Source: Cryptolaemus montrouzieri | Taxonomy: Eukaryota; Arthropoda; Insecta; Coleoptera; Coccinellidae | Reading direction: 5' to 3' | Assembly (NCBI GenBank): GCA_013387265.2 | Contig: JABFTP020000103.1 | Span: 44,439,998 to 44,503,997, forward strand | DNA length: 64,000 nucleotides | Shown here: in pieces, positions 11,605 through 24,324 of the stretch | How the letters are laid out: the number at the start of each line of letters is the position of its first letter | How positions within the stretch are numbered: the first letter of the stretch is position 1 | Position numbers and translations under genes: made by a program | Notes under the pieces: generated by a model | What the model saw: only the letters and a program-made list of their open reading frames with translations | What the model was told of the DNA's origin: nothing | The model's database searches: none

Positions 11605-14515
11605 CAGGGATATCCAGCGGGACCGTCCGTTAAAAACTTTTAAGTTCCAATTACAACATCAAGCTGAAATTTTATACGCGATTTCCAATTGGAGTGAAAT
11701 ATTTTCGAAGTGTTACCATTTCCGGTTATACCGGAAGTGGGTCATAACTTTGTTATTTCAAATGGCAATCTACCTTTTTTATTATACATCTAGAACCGGC
11801 ATTTGAGCAAGGTATAAAATACCCAAGCTGTTGGCACTTATCTGTCAAATCTTTTGATAGATTTAATTATTTTTGTTATAAACTCGATTTTTGAGGAACA
11901 TTTAAAAAAATTGTAGCTCGTAGATCTTTCGCACTACAGACACAATTTTTGTTTGGGTGGATAGAAAAAGCATAAAGGAATTTTTTAAGCAGTCTACACA
12001 TGTCCAATGCTTATTGCGTTGTTTTGTATGATTTTTTCAATTGGGCCTTTTTCAAACAGCAATAACTCAATTTTTTCAAATGACACTTGCCAATTTATTA
12101 TATCGCCATCAGATGAAGCGTCAAATTTCAGATGGAATTGTATCAGCATGTACTATACCCATCTCTTATAGTTCCGAAATAATTTGGGAATATATTGAAT
12201 TTTGATGATTTTGCAAGAACTAACAGAGAATGCTTTGAAATATTTGAATCAAGTAGCTGAACAGGGTACGCTCACCTGACAGGTGCCTAAAATTAATGTA
12301 CTTGTCACTTCGTTTATTCGAATATGATATTTCAACAAGAATTGTTGGCAATTTGAAGTGAAAATTCTTGAAAAACACCAGATTGATAATAAAATGGCTG
12401 ATTAATCAAACGAGGATATGTTTAATCTCTTTTAAATTCATAGCTAATGTCAAAAAGTGGTGGGTAGAACTAGCAGGCAATTCAATACCCAATTTCCAAA
12501 TTTGGCGCCTATGAGTAAAACAAAATTTCGAAGGATTAGAAGCAACTATCTGCAATTTGGAGAAACAAAATACATAGAAACTAGAAAAAACCCAATTCTC
12601 GAGGACGACGACAATCAAATTAATACGCTAGCGTAATTTCGTTCCAATCCACATACGTCCATTAAGTCAGCATCAATGGATATTGGCTTGAGCTATACTT
12701 TCATTCAAAGGATCCTTAAGAAACATAACATGCACATATTCTTTCAACAGACTACAAAAATTTAAACCAACTGACCTTCCCAAGCGGCTGAATTTCTGTG
12801 AAAATGTATTTATTCGGCTTCTAGAAGGTGAGACAATTCTGCAAAAATTTATATGGTCTGATGAAGCCAAGTTCAATGAAAGTGGAATAACCAAAAGGAG
12901 AAATCGACATTTTTGAGCTACAGAAAATCCACATTTCATTGAGGTTATTGATTTCCAAAATAAATTCAGCGTGAACGTTTTTGCAATTTTAATGAATGAT
13001 GTGTTGGCTTATCACATTTACGAGGAAAATGTTAATGAACAAAGATACCTGGAAATTTTGAGATGAACATTAGCAAATTTTTTAGATGGATTACCCCTTA
13101 ACATTCTGAGGGATTGCCATTACCAAAAGGATGGTGCGCCAGCACATAAAACACGAGCTGTAGATCGGCAGCTAACAGAAATGATCGGGGATAGATAGTG
13201 GGGTAATCAAGAACCAAATCTATGGCCTCCGCGTTCTCCGGACCTGACGCCCCTTGATTCTTATTCATGGGGCAAAATCAAGATCTCATTCCTGTCAGAA
13301 GTAAAGAAGAGTTACAAGAGCGCATTCATAATGCTTTTCGTAATATTGATCCTGAGGAAACTAGGAGGGCAACTCATCATGTTCGTATAGCTCTCAAGTG
13401 TATGGAGAAAAATGGGGCCCATATTGAACATTTATTCAGATCGTAAATTAGTTTTCTGCTGTGATGTTTGCTATCATTTATTCGTATTAATGTAATTATC
13501 TTCGATGATTGGTTTTCGTTTAGTTCCTACAATTTTTATTCATCCGAATTGTAGAAAATTGCTTCGAATGCTTCGAAATTTTATTTTTACTCATAGACGG
13601 TAAATTTGAAAATTGGTTATTAAATTGCCTGCAATTTCTACCCACTACTTTCTGGCATTCTAAAATGAATTAAAAAAAGATTAAATATATTTTCGTTTGA
13701 ATAACCAGTGGTTTTATTCCAAATGTGTTGTATTTTTTGGATATTTTCAATCTGAAATAACGACAATCCTTGTTGAAATATCAAATTCGAATGAACGAAG
13801 TGACAAGTACATTAATTTTAGGCACCTGTTAGGTGAGCGTAGCCTGTTCAGCTACTTGATTCAAATATTTCAAAGCATTCTCTGTTACTTCTTGAAAAAT
13901 CATCAAAATTCAATATATTCCCAAATTATTTCGGAACTATAAGAGATGGGTATAGTACATGCCTATACAATTCCATCTGAAATTTGACGCTTCATCTGAT
14001 GGCGATATAAAACTTGGCACGTGCAATTTGAAGAAATTGAGTTATTGCTGTTTGAAAAAGGCCAAATTGAAAAAATCATACAAAACAACGCAATAAGCAT
14101 TAGACATGTGTAGACTGTTCAAAAATTCCTTGATCCTTCTTCTATCCACCCAAGAAAAAATTGTGTCTGTAGTGCAAAACATCTACGAGTTACAATTTTT
14201 TTAATTGTTCCTCAAGAATAGAGTTTATAACAAAAATAATTAAATCTGTCAAAAGTTTTGACAGATAAGTGCCAACAACTTGGGTATTTTATGCCTTGCT
14301 GAAATGTCGCTTCTAGATGTATAAAAAAAAAGTTAGATTGCCATTTGAAATAACAAAGTGATTACCCGCTACCGGTATAACCGGAAATGGTATCACTTCG
14401 AAAATATTTCACTCCAAATGGAAATCGCTAATTATGGCCGCGTATAAAATTTCTGCTTGATATTGTAATTGGAAGTTAAAAAGTTTTTAAAGGACGATCC
14501 CGGTGGATATTCCTG
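11605..14515 (+). mobile_element. DDE transposon with TIRs of about 1 kb (family A, full copy)
   Basis: The element starts CAGGGATATCCAGCGGGACC and ends with the inverted form, flanked by TA at 11603-11604 and 14516-14517. The inverted repeats are exceptionally long: the left arm runs to about 12600 and pairs with about 13470-14515, with shared landmarks such as CCGGTTATACCGG, ATTTGGGAATATATTGA and GGTGCCTAAAATTAATG. The central part encodes a DDE transposase at 12447-13446, so the first part of the gene lies inside the left arm and its mirror image lies in the right arm. A deleted relative sits at 19151-20359. Family B (45591) and element C (26653) share the CAGGG start and TA target. Confidence 0.88.
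12447..13446 (+). pseudogene. DDE transposase of family A (DUF4817-associated type), degraded
   Basis: The N-terminal region reads FPNLAPMSKTKFRRIRSNYL and later LSYTFIQRILKKHNMH, a helix-turn-helix segment typical of this transposase group. After a frameshift near 12765 a single frame carries PTDLPKRLNFCENVFIRLL, the first catalytic Asp in IWSDEAKFNESG, ENPHFIEV, FSVNVFAILM, the second Asp in QKDGAPAHKTR, and the third in WPPRSPDLTPLDSYSWG. Another shift near 13290 leads to RSKEELQERIHNAFRNIDPE and the stop at 13444-13446. Three in-frame stops (two TGA, one TAG) interrupt the core; the first replaces an expected Trp before ATENPH. All three catalytic acids are still readable, so decay seems moderate. 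It belongs to the broad IS630/Tc1/mariner DDE group. Confidence 0.85.
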
Positions 14516-14517
14516 TA

Positions 14518-17500
14518 TAATATTTCGTCTTCTTTCCTTTTCTCGGTGAAATGGATGAAATACTTTGAGCATCCTAAAATGTCTCATCTATTAGCACTTT
14601 TTTATTGTAATGAGAATCTTTCTCTGGAAATATCAAAATCAGCTAACTCTCCAATAAACACTAGAGTTAATAGTTCTAGAATTAATGCTGACGGAAGTAT
14701 GTTTCTCTTAATGCTCTGAAATATTTCCAAAAGAGCGTCTTCATTATTCTTGATCGACGATAAAGTACCCAGATCTTTTAGGTGAGATATATCTTCCACA
14801 ACTTTGATGCGTGACAGTCGTAGACTATGTTGTCGATTTTTCAATATTCTTCGAGAGAACTAAAAGGCTATAAAAGCATTCTATTCTACTATTTGTCTCA
14901 AGAGAATCCCCAATAATACTTTTGAAATCTTCTATTTGTTTAACTTTAACACGAGAAATCGTATTTCTTCGTTTCGTTCATTTTCACGTAAATAAAGATT
15001 GAATGTCAAAAATTCAACAGTTATTGTTTCAAAGAAATGTGGTAATATACACAATTAGATCCATACAGCTACCTTTCTACTTTTATGATGCTATTCAGTT
15101 TCACTAACAAGAAACGGCATCTTTAGCTATTCCACAATATTAATAATTAACTGATACATTAATTCGTTTATGATACTCTACCTTCCTGTTCTAGAAACAG
15201 TGATGAGAATTCGTTACGAGGAGTTATATATATTGTTAAATGGTTTAAGTTCAGTCAAATTAAACCAAAATATAGGAGTAGAGATACAAAAATTCGAACC
15301 TACCTCAAAGTCGGAAGGATTATTTGAAACACCATTATAAATTAAATGAGAAAACTCCTGATCGATCCAACACTTGGGTAGAAAAGTGACAAAAATGAGG
15401 TTTTCGCGATTCTCAGTAAAACGGTACATTTTATCATGAATTTAGTTCAGACGAGAATTGTTTCATCTGATCGATAATCAATGCAAACTTTCAAAATACT
15501 TATTTCCTAAGAGTCAGTGTTTTTAGATATAACGATTCAAAAAAAAAGTATTTTAATCGTCAAATTTGTAAGCACACCACGAATACTCATCAGTGAAGCT
15601 GTAAAAATTTTTCTATCGGTCAGTCAGGCTATAATAATAGTACGAGAACTATTAAAGCAACAGAATAAAGTTGTCGAAATACCAGTCAACCGGTATTTCA
15701 CAAGAAATTTCGGATCATTTCAATAATGATTACTTACATACCGAAATTGCAATCCCGATATTCAATAAATCTCTTGTGATACTATAATACATAGTTTAAG
15801 CTTCAACATCATTTTATTTATTATTAATTGAATGATCCATCACTCTCTTTCTCTTGTCGATTCAATTTCATGAAACGTGTTTTTATATTTCGTGTTGAGT
15901 ATTGACTCTATTATTGTAACACAATCAAACTACATAAATATGATCGGAATGGTTGGGACCGATGACAGAACCCTACCGTAAGCAATAAAGCGCAAGCAAT
16001 CACCTGTTGAATAGGAACAAGCAGGTCCCGTTCATGCTTTCGGACGACCGGAACAGAGTCTAAAGCACGGCCTGGACCTGGCCTCATTAATCATCGGTTG
16101 TTCACTTAGAAACGGTGTTCAATGATATTTATGTCCACGGAGTATAATGAATCTCTCGAATGGCTTTATACTTAATATCAAGAAGAGGGTGAAAGAGAGA
16201 AATGTTAAGATTTTTTCAAGTCATAGAAGATTTTTTCTTTCAGAGAATTATTAATGAGAACGTTTTTTCAGCTGATTTTTCTGAAATTCAAATATTTGAG
16301 AAAATCAGTTTATATGTATACGAAGAAACCATCACAACGCAAAAATAAGAGTTTTAAAAGAAAATGGATTCAATGATATGAATTTAAAGTTTTATTTATC
16401 AGTTCGAAAGTTTCCTTAATGAAATCAACTTTTCACAAGACTTGAAAACAACTATAAATATCGATATGTCGTTTTATAAACAATGAAGCTTGTTATTAAA
16501 ATTTATGAACTGAATATTTGCAGTGTTTCATCAAGCAATGTCGAATGCACCATCCAATCTAGGATTTTATGGAAATAATCGAATAATGTGAGACGATGTT
16601 TCAAAATAATCATGATAAGTGAAATGCTGTGTTGTCTTCCTTTCTATTACACAAAGACTATATCTCAATTTTAATATTCATCCTCCAAGCTAGGATCTCA
16701 GAATCAGAATCACAATCAGAAATTTTTTCATGCCTCATAAAATGATATTCATATTCCTTAAAACAAATATATGTACAATCAGGTTACCTATAAAATCAAC
16801 AGTTTTGAAAATATAGAACATAATTAGTAACCACAGGTATGTATAAAATCGGTAAATAAGAAATCGTCCACGGAATAGAAGGATTCTGTCACCAAAAACC
16901 TGAAAACTCTTACATTGTATATATCAAAGAACGGAGCACCGTAATCGAATGAAAAAAATGTAAGCCATATTTAGTGAGCTATTTTGCGTCGTCGATAGTC
17001 TGAAAAATGGTGTATGTATCCCTTTCTTCGAGTCTTATAGTTAAGAAAGTTTCCACCAAAGTAACAATTGTGTTAATCTTTATGTACAGATAAAAGACAT
17101 TTGAAAATGTATGGACATGGAAATGTCACACTATTTGAATAAATGTTCGCAATCATCCCCATAAGATAAATGTCAAATAATTCTAATGACCCTTTTCTGT
17201 ATTCAAAATATTTTTTCACGTTTGGCGTACTTTACTGACAGAGAAATACCATACTTGAGATGACAATGAAATAAAGCATGATGAAACGAAATTAACACTT
17301 AAGGAGAGATACTGTTCGACAGACAACGACACAGGAAGACATTCTTGCTAAAACTCTGAGCTAATTCTTTCACATTAACGCCCCACAGATGCTTAGGATA
17401 CAAATAAACTCTCAAAAACCTAACGGATTCCATGAAACCCATGCCTGCTCCCCCCTAATGGAGAAAGTTATCATTGGAGTTTCTTCCTCATTCATGTGCA

Positions 17501-17595
17501 ATCCATTTCGGCACCACTAACAGCAACTGATTCTGCCGAGTTGAGTAAAGCAGGAAAATTATTCAAGAATGTAAGAAACAGTAACGACCCCAAAA
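14518..17595. other. Long spacer, mostly featureless
   Basis: About 3 kb of AT-rich DNA with no recognised protein motif or transposon ends. The only part that stands out is a more GC-balanced block near 15950-16150, listed separately. Confidence 0.35.
15950..16150. promoter_or_regulatory. GC-richer block, candidate cis-regulatory element
   Basis: This 200-base block is visibly less AT-rich than its surroundings and shows no ORF or repeat relationship to the rest of the window. It holds an E-box (CACCTG), homeodomain-type cores (ATTAATCAT) and Cad/Abd-B-like sites (CAATAAAG and TTTATGTCC). Such motif density in a compositional island is compatible with a host enhancer, but all these motifs are short and common. 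The call is inference and weak. Confidence 0.25.
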
Positions 17596-18335
17596 TTGAC
17601 CCCTCCTAATGTATCTAGGATTCTAATAAGTACATCAAGCGTTATTTATCGATTGTTGTCTTATTTCTTTGGAACTGGTAACGTGGAAGAACGTCATTCA
17701 GATCGTTTCAAGGTTACTCCACCAAGAACAATTTTTGATTTTACAAGTCAGATAAGATCGTACCACCATAGCATTTCATTTAGTTCAAGAGGTCTTTCAA
17801 CACCGAAGTACAAATTTCTGACCAAACTGTCAAAAAATAGTTGCATAAAGGTCAACTCAATTTCTCGTTATCCTCGACTGACACATGGGAATCCAACTAT
17901 TTGGTAAGCCTGGTGACAAGTACACGTATATTGGGATCAAGAGAATTGGAACACAGTTTTCTTCACATACGCTTCACGATTTTAAACAAAACACGTATCG
18001 GTGGACGCACTAGCCCTATTTTATAAAGAACAACCTGATCTAGCATGTTGTACAAAATCTACCAAGAATATCTCCGAATTCTCATTTAGAATAAGACAAC
18101 GCTACCCCCTACCGAGCGGTAGTTATCCTCAATATAGTGAAAATTAACGAAATTAATCTTCTTCCCTTACCACCATATTCCCCAGACTTCATGTCGATCA
18201 TATAAGTGGAACAGAAAAGGTAATCTTCAGAGACAAAACTTCTTCCAGCATAAGCAGGAGCTTCACTTAGAAATCCATTGGTCTTGGAATAAGATGGATC
18301 AAAATGACATGCCAAAACGTTGCCAAAGTCAATAA
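17596..18335 (+). pseudogene. Ancient Tc1-like transposase, heavily decayed
   Basis: A very worn transposase can be followed along the plus strand. The N-terminal block reads VIYRLLSYFFGTGNVEERHS and DRFKVTPPRTIF, matching the Tc1 pattern of FxxTGxVxxR...GRxRxTTxRxDRF. Around 17950-17985 NTVFFTYASRF corresponds to the usual VLFTDESRF, with the first catalytic Asp and the following Glu both lost. Near 18150-18190 NLLPLPPYSPDFMSII matches the C-terminal SPDLNPIE block. It then continues RQNFFQHKQELHLEIHWSWN and CQSQ with a stop at 18333-18335, closely parallel to the C-terminus of the Tc1-like copies at 1695 and 43439. Several shifts and stops separate the parts. No TIRs are visible. Confidence 0.75.
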
Positions 18336-19148
18336 GAGGGAAAGACATTCAAAATACACCGTTTTCGATTTCTTTCTGCAAATAGGTTATTTTCGGGCAT
18401 TTTGTTAGCCTAGTACGAAATTTCATCTGCTATTTCATAATTCTTCTTATGACTTTCAATGAACTCTGTTATCCTACAAATACATCTTCTTGGATTCTTT
18501 CAGAGAAAACCAAAAGGTTTTCATCAAACTGATATATGTTGATCAGAACTTGATGATATTTGTAGATGTGTTCTACATTTTTACGAGTTTGTCACAAAAT
18601 TTAACTTATTTCTTCGTTCATTCACCATATGTAACGAAAAGATAGAAGAACTAGTAGAAATGGGGAACGCAATATTAATTTGAACGTATGAATCAAGGGC
18701 ACAAATCATATCTTTATAGTACGGTATGGTTAGATTTGAACCACTAAAATAACAGCAGACCAATGCACATTTGATAACGATTGATTTCAATATTTCTATT
18801 CACACAACAATGTCTTTGCAATGGCACTGCTTCAATATTGAAGAATACTTTCTCCATAATTTTTGATGCATGCTTTTGTATTGTATCTATTTGATTCCAA
18901 ATTACCAATATAATCTAATTTTCTTGCAATATAATCGAAAATTTTTAACAAGTATAATCCTCCGACAACTTTCTGATGAAGGTCAGGTTATTTGATGGCT
19001 GAACCAAATGTATAAAAACAAGATGAAAACAAAATAAGCTTCTTCCAAATATATGCAAACGAGGAATGAAATGAAAAGATAAAAAATCTTGGGCTTTCAT
19101 TTTTGGGAATAAAAACCACTACAAATTTTTTGTGGACATAATGAGATA
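18336..19148. other. Spacer, no recognised feature
   Basis: AT-rich DNA without motifs that I can name. It lies between the decayed Tc1-like gene and the family A derivative. Confidence 0.35.
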
Positions 19149-19150
19149 TA

Positions 19151-20359
19151 CAGGGATATCCACCGGGACCGTCCGTTAAAAACTTTTTGAGTTTCAATTA
19201 CAATGTCATGCTGAAATTTTATACGCGGCCATAACTAGCAATTTCCAATTGAAGTGAAATATTTTCGAAATGATACCATTTCCGGTTATACCGGAAGTGG
19301 GTTATCACTTTGCTATTTCAAATGGCAATGTAACTTTTTTATTATACATCTTGAACCGACATGTTAGCAAGGCATAAAATACACAAGTTGTTGACACTTC
19401 AATTATTTTTGTATAAACTCGATTTTTGAGGAACATTGAAAAAAATGGAAGCTCGTAGATCTTCTGCACTACAGACACAATTTTTGCTTGGGTGGATAGA
19501 AGAAGGATCAAGGAATTTTTTAAGCAGTCTACACATGTCAAATGTTCTTTGCGTTGTTTTGTATGATTATTTCAATTTTTTTCAAACAGCAATAACTCAA
19601 TTTTTTCAAATTGCACGTGCCAATGTTCATATCGCCATCAGATGAAGCGTCAAATTTCAGATGGAATTGTATCAGCATGTACTATACCCATCTCTTATAG
19701 TTCCGAAATTATTTGGGAATATATTGAGTTCAGATGATTTTGCAAGAACTAACAGAGAATGCTTTGAAATATTTGACTCAAGTAGCTGAACTGGCTACGC
19801 TAACCTGACAGGTGCCTAAAATTAATGTACTTGTCACTTCGTTCATTCAAATTTGATATTTCAACAAGAATTGTCGTTATTTCAGATTGAAAATATCAAA
19901 AAATACAACTCTTTTGGAATAAAACCGCTGGTTATTCAAACGAAAATATATTTAATCTTTTTTTAATTCATTTTAGAATGTCAAAAAGTTGTGGGTAGAA
20001 ATTGCAGTGTCTGTAGTGCAGAAGATCTACGAGCTTCCATTTTTTTCAATGTTCCTCAAAAATCGAGTTTATAACAAAAATAATTGAATCTGTCAAAAGT
20101 TTCGACAGATAAGTGCCAACAACTTGTGTATTTTATGCCTTGCTAACATGTCGGTTCAAGATGTATAATAAAAAAGTTAGATTGCCATTTGAAATAGCAA
20201 AGTGATGACCCACTTCCGGTATAACCGGAAATTGTATTACTTCGGAAATATTTCACTCCAATTAGAAATCGCTAGTTATGGCCGCGTATTAAATTTCAGC
20301 TTGATATTGTAATTGGATTTCAAAAAGTTTTTAACGGACGGTCCCGGTGGATATCCCTG
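19151..20359. mobile_element. Family A non-autonomous derivative (internal deletion)
   Basis: This 1209-bp element has the same ends as 11605-14515 (CAGGGATATCCACCGGGACC and its inverse) and TA on each side (19149-19150 and 20360-20361). Its left part, about 857 bp, follows the left arm of the full copy up to GTGGGTAGAAATTGCAG at 20007. It then jumps directly into the distal 350 bp of the right arm (TGTCTGTAGTGCAGAAGATC onward). The transposase core and much of the right arm are absent. It is therefore an internally deleted copy that would need transposase from elsewhere. Confidence 0.85.
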
Positions 20360-20361
20360 TA

Positions 20362-21819
20362 TAACTCTTGCGGAATAAGAGTTCATAAAATGAGAAAAAG
20401 AGAAAGATTAATATTACTCTTTATATGACTTGACAGCAGCCGAACATCAGCATCAATAACAAATATAAAGGCTACTTCACAAATATATAGGCTACTTCAC
20501 AAATATATAGGCTACTTCACAAATATATAGGCTATATTTATAAATGATAAAATGATTTTCTAGTATAGTGAACACACAACTGAACGTTTTCTTCGATTAT
20601 AATTTTTATGCGTTTCAATTATGACTAGTATCTCTCTTCTCACTCAATTCACTTATAGAAATATGGCCTAAAAAATTATTTCCACTCGAAAACTATACGT
20701 TTTATGCACTCATTTAACAGGAAAGGAAAATTTTCAATAAATTGAAAAAATACAACGAAATACAAAAGAATTTCAACCAAGAAAATAAATCACCCAATGT
20801 TTCTGGAAGTTGCAAGACCAAATTGTGTTCGAGTTAATTACCAAAAAATTCCTACTTTTCAAATTAGAGTCAGATAACTCAAAAAGAAAAACATATTCAT
20901 TCCAAAATTATAGCTCGAAGATATAAAGTCGAATTGACTTGAATTCCTCACATTCACCAAAATTGAAAATTACGAAAATCGATGAAGAACAAAAGTGAAA
21001 AAACATTAATTCAATTATTTCTTTCTCGAAAAATATTATTTGCAAATCAAATTATATAATAATTATTTCACAAATCAAATTATATAAATTGTATCTTTTC
21101 GTTCTTTCGAAAAATGAATATTGTTTGAGCAACTAATAAATTATGTTACTAACTTTCAACCAGACATTTATGGAAATACGCTTGAGAATAATAATTAAAA
21201 TAGGATGCTGTCATACGAAAAGACAGATTGTTTATTGTTATTTGATTATTGTTTGGTAGCAACCACTAGTGATATTATTTAAATTTAATTAATATAAGTT
21301 GAATATTATTCTTCTACGAGATGAATAATTTTTCATTCATAAATTGCATTCTTAATATGGACTATTTACTGGATTTAAGTGCATTCCAGAAGAGATATTA
21401 CAGATAGGATATGATAATAAGAAGAATAAGAAAAAATGAAAACTTTAAAACTGAAGCATATGAAACTGAGCATGAATAAACGAATAAAATACCTTCTGCT
21501 CTCTTGCATGAAGACTTTTAGCAGACAAATTCTTCGTACTGAAGATGAGAATTTTCGTCTTCAGATACAGATAAGACGTTAGTTACCGCAGAAAATATTT
21601 TTCTTCCACTGAAGCTTCATAGGAAAATATAATAAAATATTTATAAAGGTACATTTACTGAGAAAAAGCATTCATTCTGTGTGGAAGGTCCAAGTAGAGA
21701 GATAAATATTGGATCTAACTTCCATAGATTTTTTGTTCGGATCATATTTTGGTATGGTGACTTGTCTCAAAAAACATTTTGTTTATATCAGTACTGTTTA
21801 AATTATTTTTTCGAGAAAA
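20362..21819. other. AT-rich spacer with a small tandem repeat
   Basis: No protein signature was found. Apart from the 20-bp repeat near its left end the stretch looks unremarkable. Confidence 0.35.
20471..20530 (+). repeat. 20-bp tandem repeat, three exact copies
   Basis: The unit GCTACTTCACAAATATATAG is present three times without a mismatch and continues partially on both sides. Exact identity suggests recent slippage or duplication. Confidence 0.9.
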
Positions 21820-21821
21820 TA

Positions 21822-23011
21822 TTAGGTGCGCAACTAAGTTCTCGCTGTTTGTCAATAGATGGACCAGCAGTAAGTGCTGGTCAATTTTTACATATCGTGA
21901 ACGTCTCGAACAAAGCTTAGAAATATGGTAAACAAACCACTGTGACCCATAAGTGATTTTGTTTTTGCGTCATATAGTTTTAGTTATGAGAAAATGTCTG
22001 ATTTTGTGCCAAATAATCGTAATTTGCGGAATAGAGAGCTCCAAAAAGTTTACGGAGATGCTGCTCTGAGTGAAACAACGTGCCGGGATTGGTTTCGTCG
22101 CTTCAAAAACGGTGATTTCAATGTGGAAGATCGTCCCCGTGAAGGCAGGCCAAAAATTTTCGACGACGCTGAATCGGAGGCATGGCTCGATGAAGATCCG
22201 TGCCAAACGCAAGAAGAGGTTGATGCAGTCTTAGAAGTTACCCGCCAGGCCATTTCCAAGCGATTGCATGTGTTGGGAATTATTCAAAAGCAAGAAACTT
22301 GGGTTCCTTATGGTTTGAAACCAAGAGACGTTGAGCGTCCTTTTTTCGCCTGTGAACAACTGCTCCAGCGGCAAAAAAGAAAGGGTTTTCTTCATCACAT
22401 CGCAGTGGGCGATGAAAAATGGATTCATTACAGCATTCCACAGAAAAAAATTATAGGGACTGCCCGGTCATGCTTCTATGTAATCGCCTCGGCCGAATAT
22501 TCACGCTGCGAAAGTTATGCTGTGCATTTGGTGGGACCAAGCCGGTGTTATTTATTAGGAGCTGTTGAACTAACCATCACTGGGGAATGGTAACAAACTC
22601 AATCGATGCGATTTAGTAAAGTACTGCGTGAAAAAAGGCCACAATACGATCAGATACACGAAAAAGTAAATGTACAGCATGCCAAATCCGTTGAAACCTA
22701 CTTTGAAACGCTGAGATGGGAACTCCTTTCCACCCGCCATATTCTCCAGATATTGCACCATCCGATTATTATTTGTTGCGTTCGATGGCACATGGTCCGG
22801 CTGATCAGCAGTTCCGCTCATATGAAGAGCTCGAAAAATGGCTGATTCGTGGATAGCATCAAAAAACGAACACTTCTAAAAAAGTGATGGATGGGAAAAA
22901 ATTGTAGCTAGCGATGGCAATATTTTGAACGATTCATTTGTGATCATTTTTCTCAATAAAGTTGTATTTAGTTTATAAAAAAAAACAGCGAGAACTTTGT
23001 TGCGGACCTAA
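21822..23011 (+). mobile_element. Mariner element with ~30-bp TIRs
   Basis: The element is 1190 bp long. The left end reads TTAGGTGCGCAACTAAGTTC and the right end inverted reads TTAGGTCCGCAACAAAGTTC, giving TIRs of about 30 bp continuing CTCGCTGTTT. TA lies on each side (21820-21821 and 23012-23013), as expected for mariner. The transposase gene is at 21994-22978. The size is slightly below the usual 1.25-1.3 kb, in line with small internal deletions in the gene. Confidence 0.92.
21994..22978 (+). pseudogene. Mariner transposase (DD34D type), several lesions
   Basis: The first 150 or so codons from ATG 21994 are intact: an N-terminal HTH with TTCRDWFRRFKNGDFNVEDR and PREGRPK, then a linker HTH (VTRQAISKRLHVLG). 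The first catalytic Asp is in VGDEKWIHY. A frameshift follows near 22450 and the frame is lost through the YPGHAS-like block. Downstream, REKRPQYDQIHEK leads to VNVQHAKSVETYFETL. The family normally has about seven residues containing the second catalytic Asp (DNARPH) after QH, so an in-frame deletion has removed that residue. After another shift SPDIAPSDYYLLRSMAHGPA carries the third Asp. The end reads KIVASDGN with a stop near 22978. It resembles the cecropia-type mariners by recall. Confidence 0.9.
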
Positions 23012-23013
23012 TA

Positions 23014-24324
23014 TGTCATCAAGAAAACATTGTCAAGCGTGCACAAGTGCATTCCGCTTTTTTTTCAAGAATTTTTCAATCATTAATAAAATATGAAGGG
23101 CATATATAAATAGAATCAATAGTAAAAATGAACTAATCTTTTTGTATGCCAGTTTAAGAATGAGAATTTTCACAAATCTCATAATTAATGATAAGTAATC
23201 CGTATTTTCGCCAAATATTATTAATTTTTCGACAGAAATAGAACAAGCAAAATGGTTCTCAATGAAACGTCCGTTCTACATGTTAATTCCTGGGGTAAAA
23301 TTTTTGATTTTGAAATGTTCGAACTGAATACATTTATAGAATATCTACTTAGACATTCATTACCTTCAAGCTATCGGAATTTACAATATTCATATCGCAC
23401 ATAAGACTATTCAAAACTTTCATTCAATTCGATACAAAATCCAACACATTATATTTCGCACCTTCTTGTATATTTTCGCCAATATACATCTGCATAAAAT
23501 GTGAAATCTATCAAGAAATTATGAGTTGCCAGCCTAATAACTCGATTTCTGAATAAATCTTTTTGGCATATTAAATCAAATCTATTTCGGTAGATATAGC
23601 GATGTATTCCACCGAAATAGAAAATGTGTATATATCAAGATGACAGTTAATATTTTACAGAGACTAGGGTAATGCTCTCTTCAAGATTAAATTCGTTGAC
23701 CAAAATAATAAGCATATAGATTTCGATTAATATAAACATAATAATTCATCTCTAAAATACTCAAAGTTTTCCAGATATATTGGATTTTGAAACGCCTATA
23801 TATAAAAGATTGGGTACTTCAATGTATAACACAACTTGCTCATTCGCTCGTCATCATTTCTACAAAACTTGTTTTTATAGCCATTTGCATTTAGAATTCA
23901 AGGAATTGAGGTTGGTCTATGAAGATTTCTAGTATGTCTCAATAATTTACATATAATGTAAAAATATGTTCACATTTTCGGAAGGATAATTTTTTCTTTC
24001 AACAAACAACATAACATAACGAATAACGTTCTTCGACGCTGTAAGATTCGGAACGGATAATTCAAACTTCATCAGTGAAACTTCAGAGTTTTTTGTGTCA
24101 AATGAAAAAGTTTCAACTTTATGTCATTATATTATGTTAATGGTAGGTCCCATATCGTCATATCGTGTGGACACCGAACAATTTATCGAAATCTGAGTTT
24201 TTTTTTTCTTAAATACACAGATACTTTTCAATATAATTTCTGATACTTTTCGAAGGGTGTTTCGTTCAAGCATTTGCGCTTTTCTTCCTACTGATAGAAC
24301 ACTCAGGGTATTGGTAAATTCTTA
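23014..24324. other. AT-rich spacer, no recognised feature
   Basis: No motif, TIR or tandem array was seen. Confidence 0.35.

Noticed and set aside
18109..18348. Minus-strand 79-codon frame
   Set aside because: It overlaps the Tc1-like C-terminus that is readable on the plus strand, so it is a shadow.
19436..19645. 69-codon frame starting MKKMEARRSS inside the family A arm
   Set aside because: It lies in the inverted-repeat arm, has no transposase motif, and the same region in the full copy is not open.
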